Assembly (NCBI RefSeq): GCF_019916025.1
Contig: NZ_CP079737.1
Coordinates: 1,612,001-1,676,000, forward strand
Reading direction: 5' to 3'
DNA: 64,000 nt
From: Paraclostridium bifermentans
Lineage (GTDB): Bacteria; Bacillota; Clostridia; Peptostreptococcales; Peptostreptococcaceae
Below are positions 1-7,609 of this stretch, in pieces; position 1 is the stretch's first letter; every line of letters begins with the position of its first letter. The translations under genes were made by a program, and so were the position numbers. Below the pieces are notes generated by a model. The model was given only the letters and a program-made list of their open reading frames with translations. It made no database searches and was not told where the DNA came from.

Positions 1-17
1 ATTCCGTAGGTGACGAT

Positions 18-1712
18 ATGAACAAATTAAAAATAATTTGTAAAAAGATTAACGGAGAAATTTATGATGTTTCTAGTATATTAACTAAAGCTATTTGGAG
101 TGGGAATATAAAAGCTTGTAGTAGAAAGTTAGAATTTAGTTGCTTTAATGATGTAGATATACCTCTTTCGACTTTGATAATGGCTTACGTTGATGATAAG
201 GAAATATTTAGAGGGTTTGTGTATGAGAGAGAAAAAGATAGCAAAGGTATAGTTAATTATTTATGTTTCGATTATGCTGAAAAGCTTAACAAAATAAAAG
301 TATCGTACAATTTAAAAGGTAGTAATGGTAAGGATATAGCAAATAAGATATTAAAAGATTATAACTTCGAAATAGGAAGTATTGCTGAAGCTTGTGTTCC
401 AAATTCTAAGATATTTATAGGTGTTGAAATATATAATTGCATTATGAGTGCATATACAGAACAATCCAAGAACGACAATAAGATGTATATGATAACTTGT
501 AGTGAAGGCAAAATATCAGTTGTTGAAAAAGGTATTGTAAGATTAAAGGTAGCTTTTGAGGAAGGTAAAAACATATTGGATTCTTCTTTTAAAGAAAGTG
601 TATCTAATATGGTTAACAGAGTATTAATAGTAGACCAAACAGGTAATAAACAATCGGAAGTTAGAGATAGTGAAATGTTAAGAATACATGGACTTTTCCA
701 AGATGTATATAAATCAGAAGAAGGAAAGGATTCTACTGTAGAAGCTAAAAAACTTCTTAAAGGTGTTGAACAAACATGCAGTATAAGTGGATTTGGTGAT
801 ATTTCTTGCACAAGTGGATATGGAGTTCAAATAAAAGATAGTGCTACTAATTTAGTAGGACTATTTTTTATTGATGGAGATACTCATACCTGGGAAAAAG
901 GTAACTATTGGATTGATTTAGATTTGAATTTTAAAAATATAATGCATGAGGTAGAAGCTGGAGAAGATGAGCAACAAGATGAAATTTCTACTAATGGTGG
1001 TACAACTGTAAGCGGAGGTCGTGAAGTTAAAGCAGAATTTACGGCTTATTATCCTGCAAACAATAGCATGGAGGGTGGATTCTATGATGCTATGGGTAAT
1101 AGACTAGACCCTTCTAAACTTACTTGCGCTTGTCCTAAAGATGTAGCATTTAAAACAAAAATACAAGTTAAATCTACTGGTACAGATAGAGACAATCTAG
1201 TTTACACTTGCACTGACAGAGGTGGTGCTATAAAAGTGGTTAATGGAGTTTACCACATTGACTTATTAATGGCTAATAGAAAAGAAGCTAATTCTTTTGG
1301 TAGACGTAAAGGTACAGCCGTAATTGGATGCGAAGTAACTTCAATCGGTAATAACTATTCTTCTGTTGGAAGTAGAATAGTTGAAGTTGCTAAAACCAAG
1401 CTAGGTAAACCTTATGTATGGGGAGCAACTGGACCTAATCAATTTGATTGCTCTGGCCTTACTCAATTTTGTCATAAGAAAGTGGGTATATCTATACCTC
1501 GTACAAGTAGCCAACAAAGAGGTAGTGGTAAGAAAATAACAAAAGAAAATGTACAGCTTGGAGATATATTATGTTTTGATGGTCATGTTGGACTTTATGC
1601 AGGTGATGGTAAAATGATTCATGCACCTAATAAAGAAAAGCCTGTTAAATACGACCCATGTCTTAGTGGATATTGGGGAGGTAAATTATTGGGAATAAGG
1701 AGGTACTGGTAA
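18..1712 (+). CDS. Phage tail hub protein (XkdQ/YqbQ type) with 3D and NlpC/P60 lytic domains
   Basis: The N-terminal ~320 residues are the baseplate hub/late control fold of XkdQ-like proteins. Residues ~336-440 form a 3D (double-psi beta-barrel, MltA/YocH-like) domain with the typical AYYPANNS start and CTDRGGAI core. Residues ~455-564 are an NlpC/P60 peptidase with Cys478 (FDCSGLT), His523 (GHVGLY) and His535 (IHAPN). The protein therefore probably sits at the tail tip and opens peptidoglycan during injection or killing. An upstream gene in another frame ends just before it (stop within bases 7-13); AGGTG upstream of the ATG is the ribosome site. Two wall-cutting domains in one hub are more than the usual XkdQ has. 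Confidence 0.88.
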   Translation: MNKLKIICKKINGEIYDVSSILTKAIWSGNIKACSRKLEFSCFNDVDIPLSTLIMAYVDDKEIFRGFVYEREKDSKGIVNYLCFDYAEKLNKIKVSYNLKGSNGKDIANKILKDYNFEIGSIAEACVPNSKIFIGVEIYNCIMSAYTEQSKNDNKMYMITCSEGKISVVEKGIVRLKVAFEEGKNILDSSFKESVSNMVNRVLIVDQTGNKQSEVRDSEMLRIHGLFQDVYKSEEGKDSTVEAKKLLKGVEQTCSISGFGDISCTSGYGVQIKDSATNLVGLFFIDGDTHTWEKGNYWIDLDLNFKNIMHEVEAGEDEQQDEISTNGGTTVSGGREVKAEFTAYYPANNSMEGGFYDAMGNRLDPSKLTCACPKDVAFKTKIQVKSTGTDRDNLVYTCTDRGGAIKVVNGVYHIDLLMANRKEANSFGRRKGTAVIGCEVTSIGNNYSSVGSRIVEVAKTKLGKPYVWGATGPNQFDCSGLTQFCHKKVGISIPRTSSQQRGSGKKITKENVQLGDILCFDGHVGLYAGDGKMIHAPNKEKPVKYDPCLSGYWGGKLLGIRRYW

Positions 1713-1713
1713 T

Positions 1714-2019
1714 ATGCAAAATCCATACTTAGAAATGCTAGGAATAATAAAAGATGTACCTCCTAAGCAAAATTTTTTTCATTTAGGTAAGGTTAAAACT
1801 AAGCTTCCTAATTTAGTTATTAATTTAAACAATATGGATTTGGGAGTTGAAGATTTTAAAATAGCTAGTAGTTTACTAACTTTAAATAATGTAGACATAG
1901 ATGTTACAAATGAAACTGTTACACACAATTTAAAAGATGAATTAAATGTAAATGATGAAGTATTGTTAATTGAGTTTAACAATACTTTTATTTTATTGAG
2001 CAAGGCGGTGACTATATGA
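1714..2019 (+). CDS. Phage baseplate-associated protein, DUF2577 (XkdR-like)
   Basis: A 101-residue protein whose N-terminus (NPYLEMLGIIK) and ending (DEVLLIEFNNTFILLSKA) follow the DUF2577/XkdR pattern. It follows the hub gene by one base and overlaps the next gene by four bases, exactly where xkdR lies in PBSX-like clusters. Members are thought to be small baseplate or hub accessory proteins; the biochemical role is not known. Confidence 0.75.
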   Translation: MQNPYLEMLGIIKDVPPKQNFFHLGKVKTKLPNLVINLNNMDLGVEDFKIASSLLTLNNVDIDVTNETVTHNLKDELNVNDEVLLIEFNNTFILLSKAVTI

Positions 2020-2444
2020 GTGATTTATTTCCTTTTATAAGTCCTGCTTCTGTAGAAAATGTGGTTACTAAAAAGGAATTACCACTTTATAAAGAAATTG
2101 CTTGGGACTATGAAAATAATAAGCCAGTTATTGAAAATGGAGATTTTAAGATAGTAGAAGGAAACGAAGCTATAAAGATTTGGATATATAAAGCATTATT
2201 AACTCCTAGATATTTATATAAAATTTATTCGTGGGATTATGGTTGTGAATTAAGAGAGTTGATAGGTAAAGGATATTCAAAAGGACTTACAAAGGAAGAA
2301 GCTAAAAGGTATGTAAAAGAAGCTTTGTTAATAAATGAATATATTTTAGAAGTAGATGTAAAAGAAGTAATACTTAATTCAGATGTCTTGAAAGTAAATA
2401 TGAATATCAAAACTATATACGGAGAAAGCGAGGTGATAATCTAA
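2016..2444 (+). CDS. Baseplate wedge protein, DUF2634 / gp25-like (XkdS)
   Basis: A 142-residue protein of the XkdS/gpW-gp25 type, which forms part of the baseplate wedge in contractile tails. The segment IWIYKALLTPRYLYKIYSW followed by an acidic helix (GLTKEEAKRYVKEALL) is characteristic. The ATG overlaps the stop of the XkdR-like gene (ATGA) and its own stop shares one base with the baseplate J gene, so the three are translationally coupled. Confidence 0.82.
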   Translation: MSDLFPFISPASVENVVTKKELPLYKEIAWDYENNKPVIENGDFKIVEGNEAIKIWIYKALLTPRYLYKIYSWDYGCELRELIGKGYSKGLTKEEAKRYVKEALLINEYILEVDVKEVILNSDVLKVNMNIKTIYGESEVII

Positions 2445-3487
2445 TGTTTAGTAGCCAAACCTACGAAGTTATAAGACAAAGAATTTTAGATAAGTTTCCT
2501 AATTTATTAAATAAAAGAGAAGGAAGTTACTCAAGTAATTTGATTTCTCCTACATCTTTAGAACTTGCAAAAGCTTATATAAATATGGGTGATATTCTTA
2601 GTTTAGGATTTATAGAAACAAACTTTGATAGTTTCTTAGATAGAAGAGTTAATGAGCTCGGGGTATATAGGAAACAAGGTAAAAAAGCACATGGTCAGAT
2701 TAAAGTTACAGGCGTAGAAGAAACTAAAATAGAAAATGGAACTATTGTATCATATAACAATTTAAGGTATTTAGTTTTAAATGATATAGTACTGCCTGAT
2801 ACTGACATCTTAGAGGTGGAAGCCTTAGAAGTTGGAGTTATTTACAATGTTATAAAAGGCACTAATTTTGAGTTAATAGAAACTAATAGCAATATAAAAA
2901 GTTTAATTGCTTTGAATGATTTCGTAGGTGGAATTGATGTAGAAACTGACGAAGAATTAAGAAAAAGATTCGTTAAAAGTATGGATAATCCTAGTACTAG
3001 TGGAAATAAAGCACATTACGAAGAATGGGCATTGGAGGTAAGTGGAGTTGAAAGGGCAATTGTGACACCGCTTTGGAATGGAAACGGTACTGTAAAAGTT
3101 TTAGCTATAGGAAATAATAATAAGCCTTTATCTTCTGAAATAGTAGAAGAAGTTAAGCTTCATATAATGGAGAATATGCCTATTGGGGTTAACTTAACCG
3201 TTGTAACTCCTACGGTCTTAGATATACATTTAGTGGCTTCTGTTAAGTTAATTAACGGTTATACTATAGAAGATGTTAAGAAAAGCTTAGAAGTTGAATT
3301 AAATCTTTATTTAAAAGATGTTACTAATCTGTTTGTATACAGTAAGGTATATGGATTGTTAGCAAATTTAGATAGTGTGGAAGATGTTATAAGTTTGAGT
3401 ATAAATGGCACAACTTCTAATATCTCAATATCCAGTGATAAAATTCCAAATATAAATACTATAAATATAAGTGAGGTGGTAGCTTGA
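2444..3487 (+). CDS. Baseplate J protein (XkdT)
   Basis: A 347-residue baseplate J family protein, the wedge component joining the central hub to the fibre network. Diagnostic parts are the N-terminal SLELAKAYINMGDIL helix, the FVGGIDVETDEELRKRFV motif followed by STSGNKAHYEEWALEVSGVE, and the central VKVLAIGNNN strand. Length fits the family. It overlaps the upstream gene by one base and the downstream gene by four. Confidence 0.9.
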   Translation: MFSSQTYEVIRQRILDKFPNLLNKREGSYSSNLISPTSLELAKAYINMGDILSLGFIETNFDSFLDRRVNELGVYRKQGKKAHGQIKVTGVEETKIENGTIVSYNNLRYLVLNDIVLPDTDILEVEALEVGVIYNVIKGTNFELIETNSNIKSLIALNDFVGGIDVETDEELRKRFVKSMDNPSTSGNKAHYEEWALEVSGVERAIVTPLWNGNGTVKVLAIGNNNKPLSSEIVEEVKLHIMENMPIGVNLTVVTPTVLDIHLVASVKLINGYTIEDVKKSLEVELNLYLKDVTNLFVYSKVYGLLANLDSVEDVISLSINGTTSNISISSDKIPNINTINISEVVA

Positions 3488-4050
3488 AGTTAATAGAGCA
3501 ACTACCTTCTTTTTATGAAAATGATATAGATATGGTTATTCAAAATTCACTTAACTTAGAAACTGATACTTTGCACAAAGAGGTTGAAGATACTTTAAAT
3601 CAATTTTTCGTCGAAACTTGCACTTGGGGTTTAGATTATTGGGAAAATATGTTAGGTATAGCTAAAAATAACCACGATATACAAACTCGAAGAGAAAATA
3701 TTAAGGCTAAAATGAGAAGTAGAGGTACAACTACATTAAGTGTTATGAAAAATGTTTGCGAAGCCTATTCAAATGGAGAGGTAGAAATAATTGATAATTA
3801 TGATGACTATAGCTTTATTATTAAATTCGTTGGTGCAAAAGGAATACCGGCAGCTCTTAATGAGTTAGACAAAACTATAGAAGAAATAAAGCCATGCCAT
3901 CTAGCACATAGTTACGAGTTTACATACTTAACTTGGGATGAATTTGACAATTTCAACCATACGTTTGATGAGTGGGATAGCTTGAACCTAACTTGGGATC
4001 AATTTGAGGTTTATAGAAAGGAAGGTGTTAAGGATGCCAAGTGCAAATAA
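3484..4050 (+). CDS. Baseplate/tail protein DUF2313 (XkdU/YmfQ-like), TTG start
   Basis: A 188-residue YmfQ/XkdU-family protein, placed between baseplate J and the fibre genes as in Mu- and PBSX-like phages. The N-terminus LIEQLPSFYENDIDM, the WGLDYWENMLGI helix and TRRENIKAKMRSRGTTT are typical. The only fitting start is a TTG overlapping the TGA of the previous gene, with GAGGTGG nine bases upstream. The C-terminus has three tryptophan-rich repeats of the form TWDEF/EWDSL/TWDQF, a small repeat probably used for docking a fibre. Confidence 0.78.
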   Translation: MKLIEQLPSFYENDIDMVIQNSLNLETDTLHKEVEDTLNQFFVETCTWGLDYWENMLGIAKNNHDIQTRRENIKAKMRSRGTTTLSVMKNVCEAYSNGEVEIIDNYDDYSFIIKFVGAKGIPAALNELDKTIEEIKPCHLAHSYEFTYLTWDEFDNFNHTFDEWDSLNLTWDQFEVYRKEGVKDAKCK

Positions 4051-4327
4051 AACCCCTAACATAGGGCTTAATAATTGGAAAGGCAATGAATTTCCAAAAC
4101 GACAAGATTTTGTCGATGATAATTTTAAAATCGATGAAGAAATACAAGGCTTGAAAACTAAAGTTGAAAATATAGATACTACCGCAGAAAAAACAACTAT
4201 AAAAGATGTTAATAATTATTTTACAAGTGACAATGTAGAAGGCGCTTTGAATGAGTTAGCTACAGAATTAAACGGCCAAAAAGCTAGAGGTGTACAGATA
4301 GCAAATAGCTTACTAGCTAAGCTATAG
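4034..4327 (+). CDS. Small phage tail-fibre adaptor-like protein
   Basis: A 97-residue protein starting at the ATG for MPSANKTPNIGLNNW; the longer reading begins inside the upstream gene without a ribosome site, while GAAGGTG lies well placed before this ATG. The opening 'TPNIGLNNW...DFVDDNFKIDEEI' is common in short proteins that precede fibre genes in clostridial phages, and 'YFTSDNVEGALNELATEL' is a repeat seen in phage fibre and neck-passage proteins. The start lies inside the end of the XkdU-like gene. Probably links fibre to baseplate; function inferred from position. Confidence 0.65.
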   Translation: MPSANKTPNIGLNNWKGNEFPKRQDFVDDNFKIDEEIQGLKTKVENIDTTAEKTTIKDVNNYFTSDNVEGALNELATELNGQKARGVQIANSLLAKL

Positions 4328-4338
4328 GAGGTGATTGA

Positions 4339-5790
4339 ATGTTAGCTAATAATGTAAGCCTTAAAGAGCTTATAGATACTTATGCATTAATAGATAATAA
4401 AGTAATTGATAGAGGTGGCGCACAAACTATAACTCCTTCTACTACAAATATAGTATTGCCAAAAGGAAATTATAAAGGCGATATAACAATTAAAGGTGAT
4501 GCTAATTTAATTGCCAAAAATATAAAAGAAGGTACTTCTATATTCGGAGTAAATGGATCTTTAAGAGAGTTCCCTCCTGGATGGGATACCATGAAAAGTG
4601 GGGAAGTATTCGGAGGTAATATTAACAAAAATGATGCGGTTGTTTGGAAAAGGTACGGTAATTGGGATACTAAGTTAGATATGGTCAAGGACTTTAATTT
4701 ACCTGAATTTACTGGCACTTTTATTCAGTCTTTAATGACAGAAGATGGTAAATATTTAGTAGCTATGTCCTCTTCTTCCCCTTATTTACATATGTACAAA
4801 AATGTAAATGATACTTTTATTAAGATGCCCAATCCTGATGTTGTACCAACTAGAGGTTCGCAATGTTCATTAGCATTTAGTAAAGATGGATCATTACTAT
4901 TTTTGTGTACAAATGAAAAGAAAATGTATTGTTACAAAAATGAAAATGGCATACTAACATCTATGCCCGCACCCGTTGCTGAAAATAGTAGAGATAACCC
5001 ATCCTTCTACTCTGTGACTATAAATTCAGATGCTACAGTAATTGGAGTACATTGTAGTTTGGCTAATGATTCAAGTTATAGTTATGTATCATATATATTC
5101 ACTAGGGTAAAAGGTACATTTAATTACAAACAAGTCTTTAGGTTGGGAGATAACTCTTACGGTTATAAGCTTGTTTCTAATCCAAGCGGAACATGTATAA
5201 CTGTATTACATGAAGGAAATTATATTCCATTTTTCTTTCTACAAAAAGATGGCACTTACAATTTTGGGACAGATATGAAAATTAAAGGTGTAACATCTAT
5301 TGAGTGGATTGACGATAAAAATCTAGTCTTATTAAATGGCGATGGTACAGCTAAAAAATGTACTTTTGATCCATTGGGACAATTATCTAATATGGTTATA
5401 AAATCCACAATAACATGCCCTAGTGGCTATACTATAAACGGTGGCGCACTTTCAGTAGATGGTTTGCATTATGCTTTATCACTTAGAGAAGGAAGTGGTT
5501 ACTCTACTTTTGCAATATATATGTACAAGATAAATGGAGATAGTTTTACAAAAATTAATGAAATCGCATGTGATTATCAAGTTTTAGCGGTTCGATTGCC
5601 TCAAGATTATTGCATAATAGAAAGCACCGTTAAACCATATTTATATAGAACTACATCTAAAGACATAGTAATACCTTTAGATCAATTATATAAAGATACT
5701 TTAATGACTAAAGAAATAGGTGTAGCTATGGATACAGGAGTTGTAGGGCAAAATATAAGAGTTAATACTTTTCCAAAATTAAAATTATAG
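4339..5790 (+). CDS. Putative tail fibre / receptor-binding protein with beta-propeller repeats
   Basis: The 483-residue product has an N-terminal ~80-residue segment with the GNYKGDITIKGDANL/ IFGVNGSL pattern common in phage fibre proteins, then repeated blade-like units (for example SEDGKYL/AFSKDGSLLFLCTNEK/INSDATVIGV/LSVDGLHYAL) that look like WD40/YVTN-type beta-propeller blades. It has a canonical AGGAGGTGA site before its ATG and lies where the receptor-binding protein is expected, so it probably decides host or target specificity. No known carbohydrate-binding motif was recognised. Confidence 0.62.
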   Translation: MLANNVSLKELIDTYALIDNKVIDRGGAQTITPSTTNIVLPKGNYKGDITIKGDANLIAKNIKEGTSIFGVNGSLREFPPGWDTMKSGEVFGGNINKNDAVVWKRYGNWDTKLDMVKDFNLPEFTGTFIQSLMTEDGKYLVAMSSSSPYLHMYKNVNDTFIKMPNPDVVPTRGSQCSLAFSKDGSLLFLCTNEKKMYCYKNENGILTSMPAPVAENSRDNPSFYSVTINSDATVIGVHCSLANDSSYSYVSYIFTRVKGTFNYKQVFRLGDNSYGYKLVSNPSGTCITVLHEGNYIPFFFLQKDGTYNFGTDMKIKGVTSIEWIDDKNLVLLNGDGTAKKCTFDPLGQLSNMVIKSTITCPSGYTINGGALSVDGLHYALSLREGSGYSTFAIYMYKINGDSFTKINEIACDYQVLAVRLPQDYCIIESTVKPYLYRTTSKDIVIPLDQLYKDTLMTKEIGVAMDTGVVGQNIRVNTFPKLKL

Positions 5791-5801
5791 GAGGATTAAA
5801 T

Positions 5802-6062
5802 ATGTTAAAAACATTTTATGTACAAACAGATGAAGTAAAAAGAATAACAGATGTAATTGAAATACCTTATGGAGATTATGTTCAAGTTGAGTTAAATACT
5901 CCTCTTCCTTTTCAGATAATGGGAGGAGCTTATCAGTTGATTAATGGACAGGCTATATATAAACCTGAATGGGATACTAATTATCTACAAGCTAAGATAA
6001 CTAAACTTGAAAAAGACAATGCTGATTTAACTTTCGCTATGATGAATGGAGGTCTATTATAA
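5802..6062 (+). CDS. Small phage tail protein (possibly XkdW-like)
   Basis: An 86-residue protein with a globular first half and a short C-terminal coiled coil (LQAKITKLEKDNADLTFAMMN). It follows the fibre candidate with a GGAGG site and shares one base with the XkdX-like gene (TAATG). Position between fibre and XkdX matches xkdW in PBSX, but sequence similarity is not clear enough to be sure. Probably a fibre accessory or chaperone. Confidence 0.5.
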   Translation: MLKTFYVQTDEVKRITDVIEIPYGDYVQVELNTPLPFQIMGGAYQLINGQAIYKPEWDTNYLQAKITKLEKDNADLTFAMMNGGLL

Positions 6063-6226
6063 TGATGAATTGGTTAGGATTCGATAAAATAGAATATTTT
6101 TACAATACTAAAATGTCTAACGGTGAAAGACTTTGGTCAATTGAACAAGTAAAAGTTGCAGTTGTAAGGGAAAAGATATCACCCGAAGAATTTAAAAAGA
6201 TAACAGGCGAGGACTATATAGCTTAG
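6062..6226 (+). CDS. XkdX family phage protein (54 aa)
   Basis: A short ORF of 54 residues beginning MMNWLGFDKIEYFY and ending with EEFKKITGEDYIA, the signature of the XkdX family found after fibre genes in Bacillus and clostridial phages. It is translationally coupled to the preceding gene by a TAATG overlap and is followed by an intrinsic terminator. Function unknown; its small size and invariant place suggest a virion or assembly accessory. Confidence 0.8.
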   Translation: MMNWLGFDKIEYFYNTKMSNGERLWSIEQVKVAVVREKISPEEFKKITGEDYIA

Positions 6227-6249
6227 TTCTTTTTTTTATACTCAAAATG

Positions 6250-6283
6250 AAAGGATCTACAATAGTAGGTCCTTTTAAAACTT
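6250..6283 (+). terminator. Intrinsic terminator after the tail genes
   Basis: An 11-bp stem (AAAGGATCTAC / GTAGGTCCTTT, one G-U pair) with an AATA loop and a following T-rich stretch. It separates the tail genes from holin and endolysin, which may allow partial read-through control of lysis. Confidence 0.7.
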
Positions 6284-6298
6284 AGGAGGAATATATAG

Positions 6299-6727
6299 AT
6301 GAAAGAGTTATATGCAGTATTAGCATCAAGTTTTAATTGGAAAATAGTTATATGGTTAGTTGCTTTTGATATGTTTGTTGGATTAATGAGGTGTATAAAA
6401 GAACGCAAGATAAATAGTACTTGTGGAATAGATGGCGTGATTAGGAAAGTATGTATGATAGGAAGTGTAGTATTTCTAGAAATGATAAGTACCTTTGTAA
6501 GATTAGACTTGAGTAAATTTGTACCTTCTGAAATATTATCTATTTTACCTATTAAAGCTATTGGAATAACTGAGTTTTTTGTTATAGGTTATGTATTGTA
6601 TGAAATACTATCAATACTTAAGAATATAGTCAGAATAGGTAATCCAGTTAATAATAGACTTATAGCTCTAATAGAGAAGTTTTTAAAGATGTTTACTGGT
6701 GAGTTAGATTTAGAAAAGCAAAAGTAA
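6299..6727 (+). CDS. Phage holin (toxin secretion/phage lysis holin family)
   Basis: A 142-residue membrane protein with three to four hydrophobic segments (about 15-30, 55-75, 85-110) and a charged C-terminus (GELDLEKQK), fitting the phage_holin_4 family that includes the C. difficile TcdE-like holins. MFVGLMRCIKERKINSTCGIDGVIRK is the typical short cytoplasmic loop. It has a strong TAGGAGGA site and sits directly before the endolysin. It should form lesions that release the amidase and virions or tail particles. Confidence 0.82.
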   Translation: MKELYAVLASSFNWKIVIWLVAFDMFVGLMRCIKERKINSTCGIDGVIRKVCMIGSVVFLEMISTFVRLDLSKFVPSEILSILPIKAIGITEFFVIGYVLYEILSILKNIVRIGNPVNNRLIALIEKFLKMFTGELDLEKQK

Positions 6728-6756
6728 GACTAGATTAATTTCTAGTCTTTTTTTAT
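6726..6756 (+). terminator. Intrinsic terminator between holin and endolysin
   Basis: A 9-bp stem AAGACTAGA / TCTAGTCTT with a run of seven Ts. It overlaps the holin stop codon and could reduce endolysin transcription relative to holin. Confidence 0.7.
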
Positions 6757-6781
6757 TAAAAAATTTAAGGAGGATGTAATT

Positions 6782-7573
6782 ATGGCAATGTACAAAGTTT
6801 ATTTAGATGCAGGACATGGTGGGAATGATAGTGGAGCAGTAGGCGTCAGAAATGTATTTGAAAAGAATATAGTTTTAGATATATGTAATAGGATTAAGAA
6901 GATATTAGAAAGTAGAAACGTAGAAGTTAGAATGTCTAGAAGCACAGATGTATTTAAAACTTTATCTCAAAGGACTTCTGATGCTAATAAATGGGGTGCT
7001 GATGCTTTAGTATCAATTCATTGTAATAGCTTTAAAGATTTAAACTCAAAAGGCTTAGAAACTTTTTGCCTTAAGTTTAAATATAGAAAGTTAGCAGATT
7101 GCATTCACGATGAATTAATAAACGACAAGCTATATACTGTAAACCGTGGAGTTAAAGAAGGTAACCTTCATATGGTAAGGGAAAGTAATATGGCTGCTTG
7201 TTTAATAGAATTAGGATTTATATCTAATGCAGAAGATTTAAATTTAATAGAATCTAAAAAAGACGAGTTTGCACTAGCTATAGCAGATGGAATATGTAAC
7301 TACCTAGGCGTTAAATTTAATAGCAATCCACCTATACAAAAGGTAGAAGTTTATAACATAATTACGGGTGGATTTGGATCTAAAGAGAACGCTCAAAAAC
7401 AACTAGATTACCTTCATGGTTTAACTGGTTGGTATTTAGAATTAGAGGAACAAAAGCCTGGAGATTGGAGAATAAGAACAGGTGGATTTACGGGAGAGGG
7501 TAGAGTAAAAAGAGAAATGGCAGCATTAACAGAACTTACTGGTTGGTGGTGTACTTACGAAAAAGAAAAGTAA
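6782..7573 (+). CDS. Phage endolysin, N-acetylmuramoyl-L-alanine amidase (Amidase_3) with C-terminal SPOR-like repeats
   Basis: Residues ~4-175 are a zinc amidase domain of the Amidase_3 (CwlC/CwlD) family: DAGHGGNDSGA holds the first zinc histidine, Glu in NVFEKN the second ligand, SIHCNS the third, and CLIELGFISN the catalytic Glu. Residues ~185-263 contain two copies of a SPOR-like cell-wall binding unit (ITGGFGSKENAQKQLDYL and RTGGFTGEGRVKREM). It cleaves the amide bond between muramic acid and the stem peptide during lysis. A chromosomal gene near 26.2 kb is a clear paralogue, sharing long identical stretches, with a single SPOR unit. Confidence 0.92.
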   Translation: MAMYKVYLDAGHGGNDSGAVGVRNVFEKNIVLDICNRIKKILESRNVEVRMSRSTDVFKTLSQRTSDANKWGADALVSIHCNSFKDLNSKGLETFCLKFKYRKLADCIHDELINDKLYTVNRGVKEGNLHMVRESNMAACLIELGFISNAEDLNLIESKKDEFALAIADGICNYLGVKFNSNPPIQKVEVYNIITGGFGSKENAQKQLDYLHGLTGWYLELEEQKPGDWRIRTGGFTGEGRVKREMAALTELTGWWCTYEKEK

Positions 7574-7575
7574 AA

Positions 7576-7608
7576 AAAGGTAGCCTTTTAAAGCTACCTT
7601 TATCTTTA
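7576..7608. terminator. Bidirectional intrinsic terminator after the lysis genes
   Basis: A 9-bp stem AAAGGTAGC / GCTACCTTT flanked by A and T runs, placed between the endolysin stop and the stop of the convergent gene; it can serve both strands. Confidence 0.75.
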
Positions 7609-7609
7609 T

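Larger units (their letters stand above)
1..7606 (+). mobile_element. Tail-baseplate-lysis module of a contractile-tailed prophage or phage-tail-like bacteriocin (right part)
   Basis: Gene order matches the late region of PBSX-like and clostridial myophages: XkdQ-type hub, XkdR, XkdS, XkdT (baseplate J), XkdU, fibre genes, XkdX, holin, amidase, nearly all overlapping or a few bases apart on one strand and ending at a strong terminator. Head and sheath genes would lie left of the window. Clostridial phages of the phiC2 type usually carry integrase and repressor just after the lysis genes; neither is present here, so a diffocin-like tail particle or an edge of a larger element are both possible. 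Confidence 0.85.

Noticed and set aside
359-811. 150-codon minus-strand open frame opposite the tail hub gene
   Set aside because: Shadow frame within a well-supported gene, without ribosome site or family resemblance.
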